This document shows positions 6,816 to 11,718 of a stretch of DNA of 13,298 bases, piece after piece. Both the position numbers and the translations under genes were made by a program. The notes beneath the pieces were generated by a model. The model was not told the origin of the DNA and searched no databases. It worked only from the letters and a program-made list of their open reading frames with translations. This stretch comes from Atopobium sp. (lineage in GTDB: Bacteria; Actinomycetota; Coriobacteriia; Coriobacteriales; Atopobiaceae), in contig JABZHC010000026.1 of NCBI GenBank assembly GCA_015259035.1, positions 1 through 13,298 on the forward strand. Direction: 5' to 3'. Within the stretch, counting starts at the first letter, position 1. Every line of letters starts with the position of its first letter.

Positions 6816-7838
6816 CTACCTTCCCATAAGACCGGATACGATTGCGTCCGCGTCGTGTTGTAGCAGGTCAAGATAGGTGGGAACGGGGCCGTCGGCCTCC
6901 GAGAGGGAGTCAACATACAAGATGTTCTTCTCGTCAGTTTTGAGTGTAGCGCCTGTCTCGTCGGCTACCTGCTGCATTGCCTTGGGGCTTACCGTAGACT
7001 CGCAGAACACCGCGGGAATTTGCTGGGCTTTTACGGTCTCGACGACCTTTGCGATCTGCTGCGGAGTGCCTTCGTCGGCCGCGTTAACGGCCCAGAGGTA
7101 GAGCTCCTTCATGTTGGTGTCGCGACACAGGTACGAGAACGCTCCCTCGCAGGTCACCAGCGTGCGCTGGTTTTCCGGCATCGAGCTGAGCTCCTCGATT
7201 AGATGAGAGGAGATGTTGTCGAGTTCCTTTTTGTATGCGTCGCCGTTGGCCTCGAAGTCCTTGGCGTGGTCAGGGACAAGGTTGCTGAGCGCGCGGACGA
7301 TATTCTCGACGTAGATCTTGCCGTTTGTGGGCGACATCCACGCGTGTGGATTGGCTTGGCCCTGGTAGTCGCCCTCGGCGATGGGGATGGCGGTGATGCC
7401 TTCGCTGAGGTCGGCGCGCTGAGCAGGCGAGTCGTCGACGAAGCGCTCAAACCAGCGCTCAAGACCCAGGCCGTTGTTGAGGATGAGCTGGGCTTTCTGT
7501 GCGCGCTTGAGGTCGTCGGGTGTTGGCTCGTAGTCGTGGATCTCGGCGCCAGCCTTGGTGATGGACTCTACCTGGCAGAACTCTCCTGCAACGTGAGAAG
7601 CCATGTCTTGAATGACGGTGAAAGTGGTCAAGATAAGAGGAGCCGAAGAATTTGGGTTTTGCGTGGTGCTTGAGCTGGCAGCGGAATCGCGTGGGCCACA
7701 CGCGGCGAGAGAAGCGATGGCTGCCGCGGAACCCGCACCGAGTAAGGCCAGCGCTGACCTGCGAGTTAAGAGAGGGTTGCGGGTAGCGTGCGGGTGTGGG
7801 TTTGCGACTGCCGGGTTATGCGTGCAGCAATGTTTCAT
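6816..7838 (-). CDS. Metal-binding lipoprotein of ABC transporter (ZnuA/PsaA family, cluster A-I)
   Basis: A 340-residue binding protein. ATG at 7838 is preferred over an in-frame TTG at 7853 because GAAGGAAG lies just before the ATG. Residues 1-22 are an unusual His/Cys-rich lead (HCCTH, HPH). TRRSALALLG at 25-34 is a twin-arginine signal, and SLAAC at 43-47 is a lipobox, so C47 should be lipidated and the protein anchored outside. The metal ligands of the family can be placed as H101 (in AEIHDYEPTPDD), H165 (in NPHAWMSP), E231 (in TCEGAFSY) and D310 (in LYVDSLS). His-His-Glu-Asp is the pattern of PsaA/MntC-like Mn or Fe proteins; zinc-specific ZnuA has a third His and a His-rich loop, which are absent. 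Mn(II) is the best guess. Sampled 60-base lines of this gene are 57-68% G+C, clearly above its operon partners. Confidence 0.9.
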   Translation of the reverse strand: MKHCCTHNPAVANPHPHATRNPLLTRRSALALLGAGSAAAIASLAACGPRDSAASSSTTQNPNSSAPLILTTFTVIQDMASHVAGEFCQVESITKAGAEIHDYEPTPDDLKRAQKAQLILNNGLGLERWFERFVDDSPAQRADLSEGITAIPIAEGDYQGQANPHAWMSPTNGKIYVENIVRALSNLVPDHAKDFEANGDAYKKELDNISSHLIEELSSMPENQRTLVTCEGAFSYLCRDTNMKELYLWAVNAADEGTPQQIAKVVETVKAQQIPAVFCESTVSPKAMQQVADETGATLKTDEKNILYVDSLSEADGPVPTYLDLLQHDADAIVSGLMGR

Positions 7839-7941
7839 GGCGACTTCCTTCAAAGAGATGAGAGCAGGTAGCTACGGGACTGAAAGCAAGAAACTGATAG
7901 CGTGAGGCCAAGAGTTAGGAGTTTGGAGCTACGAGCTCAAC

Positions 7942-7954
7942 GGGTTTCTCGCCA
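7942..7954 (-). repeat. Copy B of the word TGGCGAGAAACCC
   Basis: On the minus strand this reads TGGCGAGAAACCC, identical to copies at 5031 (minus) and 13023 (plus). It begins two bases downstream of the predicted -10 of the metal operon, so it covers the probable transcription start and the first bases of the mRNA. Confidence 0.75.
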
Positions 7955-7955
7955 T

Positions 7956-7984
7956 ATTGTATTCCTAAAAGTTAGCTTTGTCTA
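7956..7984 (-). promoter_or_regulatory. Predicted promoter of the metal ABC operon
   Basis: Read on the minus strand: TAGACA (7984-7979), 17-base spacer, TACAAT (7961-7956). Both hexamers match consensus at five of six positions. The predicted start would be near 7949, giving a leader of about 110 bases. The -35 and half the spacer lie inside the palindrome at 7967-7990. Confidence 0.65.
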
Positions 7985-7990
7985 ACTTTT
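7967..7990. promoter_or_regulatory. Palindromic operator candidate over the metal operon promoter
   Basis: AAAAGTTAG (7967-7975), six bases, then CTAACTTTT (7982-7990): a perfect 9-bp inverted repeat. It overlaps the -35 and spacer, so a bound protein would block RNA polymerase. The GTTAG/CTAAC half-sites recall those of DtxR/MntR-type metal repressors, though the spacing differs from the classical DtxR box. The link to a metal repressor is inference from position and gene content. Confidence 0.6.
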
Positions 7991-8057
7991 GAGATTTTTG
8001 AGGAAAGAAAAGACTTCAGTTTGCAGACAAATGTCCAAAAGATTGAACGTGAAATTT

Positions 8058-8079
8058 AATGTGTCATTTATGTCACATT
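8058..8079. promoter_or_regulatory. Imperfect dyad upstream of the dehydrogenase gene
   Basis: AATGTG and CACATT arms surround a 10-base core that itself pairs in part; nine of eleven positions are symmetrical. It is about 140 bases before the dehydrogenase start in A+T-rich DNA, a suitable place for an activator or repressor site. No regulator can be assigned, although the AraC-type gene at 10471 is a candidate. Confidence 0.4.
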
Positions 8080-8219
8080 TTAAGCAAATTATTTTCTTTT
8101 AACGTATTGACCATAGGATTTGTGATTTGAAAATATTTTTTATATAGAAAATTATGTGAATATGGCTAGAATTTATTTGTTTTCCAATGGTTTGTGCTCA
8201 TGAAAAAAGGAGAGAGAGC

Positions 8220-8972
8220 ATGGCATTCGATTTTACAGGTAAGTTGGTTCTGGTTACAGGCGGAAGCGCTGGTATTGGCGCTGAGATCTCCAAGGGTATT
8301 GTTGCTGGAGGTGGACACGTAATCGTTTGCTCTCGTCACGAGGACACTGGTCGCAAGTTTGTCGAGGAGCTTGGCGAGGGTAACTTCTTCTACACAATGG
8401 ACATTGCAGACGCAGAGGGTGTCAAGAAGACCGTTGCTCAGATTCTTGAGGAGTGCGGCGACGTCAACGTTCTTATCAACTGCGCTGGTCGCATTAGCTC
8501 CGTTCCTTTCACCGAGGTTGACGACAAAGAGTGGAACAACACCATCAACACCAACCTCACTGGTACCTACAACGTAACTCACGCTCTCTGGCAGCACTTT
8601 ATTGACCGTGGCGGCGCTCGTATTGTTAACGTTTCTTCCGTCGCAGGCAAGATTGGCGGCGGCCTCCTTGGTACCGTTGCTTATGCATCTTCCAAGGCTG
8701 GTATGAACGGCTTTACCAAGGCTATCGCTAAAGAGGGCGGCAAGTACGGCATTTCTTGTAACGCAGTTTGCCCATCTTTCACCATTACAGATATGACCAC
8801 TGCACTCTCCAACGATGAGGAGAAGTACAAGAAGGTCGTAGGCATTATTCCTCTTGGCCGTCCTGCACAGGCATCTGAGCCTGCACAGATGGTACTGTTC
8901 TTTGCTTCCGACGCTGCAAGCTTCGTCAACGGTGAGGTTGGCGACTGCGACGGCGGCATCGTAATGGACTAG
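8220..8972 (+). CDS. Short-chain dehydrogenase/reductase (FabG/KduD-like, sugar-acid type likely)
   Basis: A classical SDR of 250 residues with ATG at 8220 and GGAGAGAG just before it. The coenzyme motif is TGGSAGIG at 13-20, the stabilising motif NCAG at 87-90, and the catalytic tetrad N112, S140, Y155 and K159 (YASSK). After the second strand it reads VCSRHED; the Arg at 39 with no acidic residue before it points to NADP(H) rather than NAD(H). The C-terminus GDCDGGIVMD is of the usual family form. The next gene, 10 bases downstream, is a KdgT-type permease, so the substrate is probably a keto-sugar acid. A 2-dehydro-3-deoxygluconate 5-dehydrogenase (KduD) or gluconate 5-dehydrogenase-like role fits best, but FabG-like activity cannot be excluded. 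The even codon use (GGC, GTT, AAG, TCC) suggests high expression. Confidence 0.85.
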   Translation: MAFDFTGKLVLVTGGSAGIGAEISKGIVAGGGHVIVCSRHEDTGRKFVEELGEGNFFYTMDIADAEGVKKTVAQILEECGDVNVLINCAGRISSVPFTEVDDKEWNNTINTNLTGTYNVTHALWQHFIDRGGARIVNVSSVAGKIGGGLLGTVAYASSKAGMNGFTKAIAKEGGKYGISCNAVCPSFTITDMTTALSNDEEKYKKVVGIIPLGRPAQASEPAQMVLFFASDAASFVNGEVGDCDGGIVMD

Positions 8973-8982
8973 GTGATTGTTG

Positions 8983-9978
8983 ATGGCTACAAAAGAACCA
9001 ATTTCTCTTCAGCACCCATTTAAGGCACTGGGCCGTATTCCAGGTGCAAACATTCTGATTCCTCTGCTACTTGGTGTTTTCATGAACACGTTCTTCCCAG
9101 AGGTATTCCCAACGCTTGGCAGCTTTACCGCAGCAATGACCGTTAAGGGTACTGCTGCTCTGGTTGGCGCCTTTATGCTGTGCGTTGGCGCAACTATTTC
9201 GTTCAAGAGCGCACCAAAGGCTGCACTTCGCGGCGCAATCATCATCATTTCTAAGGTTGTGTTCTGCGTTGCTCTTGGCCTTGCTGTTCTGTTCTTCCTG
9301 AACGACAACCTGCTTGGTCTTTCTTCTATGGTTATCCTTGCTGCTTGCTCTGGTGCAAACAACTCCATGTACGCAGGTCTGATGGCCGACTACGGTAACG
9401 AGTATGAGCAGGGTGCAGTTGCAATTACTACGCTGGTTGTTGGCCCTCCAGTTACCATGCTTGCTCTAGGTGCAACTGGCCAGTCGCCAATCAACTGGTC
9501 TTTGCTTGGCGCAGTTCTGCCAATTATTATTGGTATTCTGCTTGGCAACTTCTTCCCATCCATGAAGAAGATGCTCACAAGCGCTCTGCCAGCAATTATT
9601 GTCATGACCTTCTTTGCTATGGGAACCACTATGAAGTTCGATTCCCTCATCATGGCTGGTCCTGCAGGTATTCTGCTTGGCGTTATCTGCTCCGTTTGCG
9701 GTGGCTTTATCAACTACTTTGTTGATCGCGCAACTGGCGGAACTGGTATTGCTGGTGTTGCTATTTCTTCCTGCGCAGGTGCAAATGCACTTACACCTGC
9801 TGCTATGGCAGAGGCTAACCCAGCTCTGTATGGCGGAGCTGCTCTTGCAACAGCAAACGCACAGGTAGCAGCTGCAGTTATCGTTACTGCAATCCTGACT
9901 CCTTTGATCACTGGTTACGTTGCTGAGCACTTTGCTAAGAAAGACAACGCTTCCGAGGAAGTTGTTGAGGCTGCTTAA
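8983..9978 (+). CDS. kdgT: 2-keto-3-deoxygluconate permease (KdgT family)
   Basis: A 331-residue polytopic membrane protein close to the usual KdgT length. ATG at 8983 is chosen because AGGTGA (8972-8976 and flank) stands at the right distance; an in-frame TTG at 8977 is too close to it. The KdgT family marks seen are HPFKALGRIPGANILIPLLLG at the N-terminus, ATISFKSAPKAALRG, CSGANNSMYAGLMADYGN, and SSCAGANALTPAAMAEANP near the C-terminus, with about ten helices. It should take up 2-keto-3-deoxygluconate or a related pectin/uronate breakdown product by proton symport. It is co-transcribed with the preceding SDR and followed by a strong terminator. The kinase and aldolase of the pathway are not in the window. 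Confidence 0.9.
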   Translation: MATKEPISLQHPFKALGRIPGANILIPLLLGVFMNTFFPEVFPTLGSFTAAMTVKGTAALVGAFMLCVGATISFKSAPKAALRGAIIIISKVVFCVALGLAVLFFLNDNLLGLSSMVILAACSGANNSMYAGLMADYGNEYEQGAVAITTLVVGPPVTMLALGATGQSPINWSLLGAVLPIIIGILLGNFFPSMKKMLTSALPAIIVMTFFAMGTTMKFDSLIMAGPAGILLGVICSVCGGFINYFVDRATGGTGIAGVAISSCAGANALTPAAMAEANPALYGGAALATANAQVAAAVIVTAILTPLITGYVAEHFAKKDNASEEVVEAA

Positions 9979-10000
9979 TTGCCCTTAAAGTTTCAAGTGC

Positions 10001-10034
10001 AAAATCCCAGCACCTTCGGGTGCTGGGATTTTTT
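10001..10034 (+). terminator. Strong intrinsic terminator with UUCG tetraloop
   Basis: A 14-bp stem, AAAATCCCAGCACC (10001-10014) with GGTGCTGGGATTTT (10019-10032), closed by a TTCG tetraloop and ending in six T residues. It ends the dehydrogenase/permease unit. Confidence 0.95.
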
Positions 10035-10151
10035 GTGGCTCACGCGTCTTTGGTTTCTTGCAGAGACGCTCGAAGTATGCTGATAGACGGCTGATAAGTG
10101 GGCAGCGGATGGCTCAGATTCTTCGGAAAACGCTCGAATAAGTCTCCAAGT

Positions 10152-10175
10152 GGTAAAAAATCCGTTTAGTTGGAA
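10152..10175 (+). repeat. 24-bp repeat, copy 1 (direct)
   Basis: It begins GGTAAAAAATCC and ends TTTAGTTGGAA. It matches copy 2 at 20 of 24 positions and the inverted copy 3 at 22 of 24; all mismatches fall in the middle or at the last base. Confidence 0.85.
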
Positions 10176-10224
10176 GTCTCATTTTTCTGCATACAACGTT
10201 TGCCCAGATAAAAGTTTTTGGTGC

Positions 10225-10248
10225 GGTAAAAAATCGTCTTAGTTGGAG
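10225..10248 (+). repeat. 24-bp repeat, copy 2 (direct)
   Basis: It begins GGTAAAAAATCG and ends CTTAGTTGGAG. It lies 73 bases after copy 1 in the same orientation and can pair with copy 3 across a 27-base loop. Confidence 0.85.
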
Positions 10249-10275
10249 ATAAATCGGCTAATTTTCAATTTTCAT

Positions 10276-10299
10276 TTCCAACTAAACGCGTTTTTTACC
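10276..10299 (-). repeat. 24-bp repeat, copy 3 (inverted)
   Basis: On the minus strand it begins GGTAAAAAACGC and ends TTTAGTTGGAA. As the only inverted copy, it can base-pair with either copy 1 or copy 2, giving two mutually exclusive long hairpins in RNA. Confidence 0.85.
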
Positions 10300-10308
10300 T
10301 TTTTCGGC

Positions 10309-10338
10309 ACATAACTTTGAGCTCAAAAATTACGTATT
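10309..10338 (+). repeat. Copy 2 of the diverged repeat (ACATAACT ... AATTACGTATT)
   Basis: It shares both end blocks with 2163-2198. The centre here is a perfect 12-bp palindrome around GAGCTC. It starts ten bases after the inverted 24-bp repeat. Confidence 0.4.
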
Positions 10339-10373
10339 CACAGGAATGCATTTTATGCCCCGATTATGCAAAA

Positions 10374-10402
10374 AAGGGTCAGAACGGAACGTTCTGACCC
10401 TT
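10374..10402 (-). terminator. Intrinsic terminator of the AraC-family gene
   Basis: A perfect 13-bp stem, AAGGGTCAGAACG (10374-10386) with CGTTCTGACCCTT (10390-10402), and a three-base loop. Read on the minus strand it is followed at once by six T residues. It lies 68 bases after the stop of the AraC-family gene. The plus-strand tail (TTAACTTTG) is weak, so its main direction is leftward. Confidence 0.88.
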
Positions 10403-10470
10403 AACTTTGTGATAAAACCTACGACCAGGTTTTGCTACAAGTGATTTCTGCAAGCAACCCTAAGCAGCAA

Positions 10471-11280
10471 CTACTTAATCAGGACATTTCCCTCATAGCT
10501 GTCATGAACGTCCTGAGGTGTTACGCCCATGTGCTTCTTATAAAGCCTGCTGAAGTAGAACGGATCATTGTAACCAACCGCCTCGGAGGTCTCGCGGACA
10601 GAAAGACCAGATTGAAGCAGCTGCTGAGCATGGTCAAGACGTTTTGCAATGATGAACGTCATTGGGCGAACGCCAAATGTTTGAACAAAATTGTTGGAGA
10701 AGCGCTGAGTGCTCATGCCACAGCGTTTAGCCAGACCAGGAATGGTAATTGGATCTGCAAAGTGAAGCTCAATGTACGTGCGAGCCTCGGCCATGCTCTC
10801 CTGGACTTTTTGGCTGTTGGTGAGCAGGAACATTGACTTAATGAGCTCGGTACCGTTGACAATTTGTGCGACACGGTTGTCCAGCGATGGGGTAGTGTTA
10901 AGTTTTTCCAGGTCAAGTGTCTTATCAAGAATACGATCGAATCCCTGAGGATCAAATGCGTATGCATTGAAGATTGGGCTGCTGGTATCTCCTTGAACGC
11001 CATCATAGTAGATATTTACATGGTCAAATGAGCGTCCATAGAGCGTGCGATACGTTACGGTCTGACCTGCAGGAGCGTGCACAACTGTGGTTCCTTCACA
11101 GATAAATTCTTTGCCGCCAATAGTAATCTCAGCTGATCCAAACACAGGAATAATGAAAACAGAATGAGCAAGCGAAAAAGTAACTTGGGAGTCAGCAATC
11201 TTCTGCTGGCGGTTGATCGAAAACACACTATACGTCTGCCGCGAATAGGTCTCTTTTAGCTCCTGCAGATTTGCCTGCAT
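10471..11280 (-). CDS. AraC/XylS-family transcriptional regulator
   Basis: A 269-residue regulator. The N-terminal part has a cupin-like sensor region at about 36-95 (GSAEITIGGKEF, HAPAGQTVTY) that probably binds a sugar or sugar acid. The C-terminal 165-262 holds the double helix-turn-helix DNA-binding domain: LAKRCGMSTQRFSNNFVQTFGVRPMTFI for the first, and SVRETSEAVGYNDPFYFSRLYKKHMGVTPQDV for the second, which carries the family signature. ATG at 11280 has GAGGAG six bases before it. The gene converges on the dehydrogenase/kdgT unit, so activation of that unit by a uronate-type ligand is a reasonable inference; control of its own or distant genes is equally possible. Confidence 0.92.
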   Translation of the reverse strand: MQANLQELKETYSRQTYSVFSINRQQKIADSQVTFSLAHSVFIIPVFGSAEITIGGKEFICEGTTVVHAPAGQTVTYRTLYGRSFDHVNIYYDGVQGDTSSPIFNAYAFDPQGFDRILDKTLDLEKLNTTPSLDNRVAQIVNGTELIKSMFLLTNSQKVQESMAEARTYIELHFADPITIPGLAKRCGMSTQRFSNNFVQTFGVRPMTFIIAKRLDHAQQLLQSGLSVRETSEAVGYNDPFYFSRLYKKHMGVTPQDVHDSYEGNVLIK

Positions 11281-11718
11281 AGAATCTCCTCATTTCAAAA
11301 GCGCTCTAATGCGCCGAATATTAAAAATAACATGGAGAGTATTTTAGCCAGCAGAACTGCGATTGCAACCCCAAAATCAAATAAAATGCCATTTCAGGGG
11401 TTAAATTTTGATTAACGAGAAAGACAATTGCCTACGTAACTTTAAGAGAATGATTTGAAAAAGAACAATTTATGTATAAATTTTATCCATGCAAATCAAA
11501 GATATTCCATTTTGTTTATTTGCTTTAAACTGCCGATAAATAGCGTTTTTTGATACCATAAATCAGTTATGCACAAATGGATACTTCAGGTTAACTTTAG
11601 ATACTGCAAGCTTCGTTTAGACGCTGAAAGTTTTATTGAGTTTGCCATGGATTCCATTGGTTTTTCAGGCCTTAGGTTTTATTGGCTTCTGTAGAGTTTT
11701 CTCGTAGAAGGTTTGTAT
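11281..11718. promoter_or_regulatory. Divergent A+T-rich intergenic region between AraC and the YidC fusion
   Basis: A stretch of 438 bases with no convincing gene. It holds the leftward AraC promoter at 11341-11368 and a rightward TATAAA/ATAAAT near 11475 whose TTGAAA (11454-11459 area) is somewhat close for a -35. The ribosome site for the rightward gene is GAAGG at 11707-11711. The long rightward leader, more than 200 bases, has no hairpin with a T-run that I can see. Confidence 0.5.
11341..11368 (-). promoter_or_regulatory. Predicted promoter of the AraC-family gene
   Basis: On the minus strand TTGCAA (11368-11363), a 16-base spacer, then TAAAAT (11346-11341). The expected transcript start leaves a leader of about 55 bases before the ATG at 11280. 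Confidence 0.55.

Larger units (their letters stand above)
7839..8219. promoter_or_regulatory. Divergent intergenic region between the metal operon and the dehydrogenase gene
   Basis: A stretch of 381 bases without a gene. The left third is the leader of the metal operon, with a small GAGCT-ACG-AGCTC hairpin at 7926-7938, the 13-bp word at 7942-7954, a promoter at 7956-7984 and a palindrome at 7967-7990. From about 8000 it is strongly A+T rich and holds a dyad at 8058-8079. A TTGACC at 8107-8112 may be the -35 of the rightward promoter, but I see no convincing -10 at the right distance. The ribosome site AAAAAAGGAGAGAG ends just before the dehydrogenase ATG. Confidence 0.6.
10035..10373. other. 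Non-coding stretch with repeat cluster
   Basis: No credible gene is visible on either strand between the KdgT terminator and the AraC terminator. The left part has ACGCTCGAA twice (about 10064 and 10128). The middle carries three copies of a 24-bp repeat, two direct and one inverted, and the right part the second copy of ACATAACT ... AATTACGTATT. The stretch is shielded by terminators at both ends, so any transcript would need its own promoter. Confidence 0.6.

Noticed and set aside
7839..7955. A metal-sensing riboswitch in the leader of the metal operon
   Set aside because: Only a five-bp hairpin (GAGCT/AGCTC) is visible; no known yybP-ykoY or other riboswitch core could be recognised.
8058..8079. 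A CRP/FNR site upstream of the dehydrogenase
   Set aside because: The spacing between the TGTG and CACA blocks is 10 bases, not the 8 of CRP, so I list only an unassigned dyad.
10035..10373. A CRISPR array in the repeat-bearing stretch
   Set aside because: Only three copies, one inverted, with uneven spacing of 49 and 27 bases and no cas genes nearby.
10432..10836. Open frame of 134 codons on the plus strand opposite the AraC gene
   Set aside because: It lies entirely antisense to a clear AraC-family protein, has no ribosome site and its translation shows no domain or sensible composition.
11316..11391. Short minus-strand frame of about 23 codons in the AraC leader region
   Set aside because: It overlaps the predicted AraC promoter, has no ribosome site and shows no recognisable pattern.
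11647..11694. A 15-codon frame (ATG to TAG) just before the YidC fusion, a possible leader peptide
   Set aside because: No usable ribosome site and no attenuator hairpin with a T-run follows it, so regulation by this frame cannot be supported.
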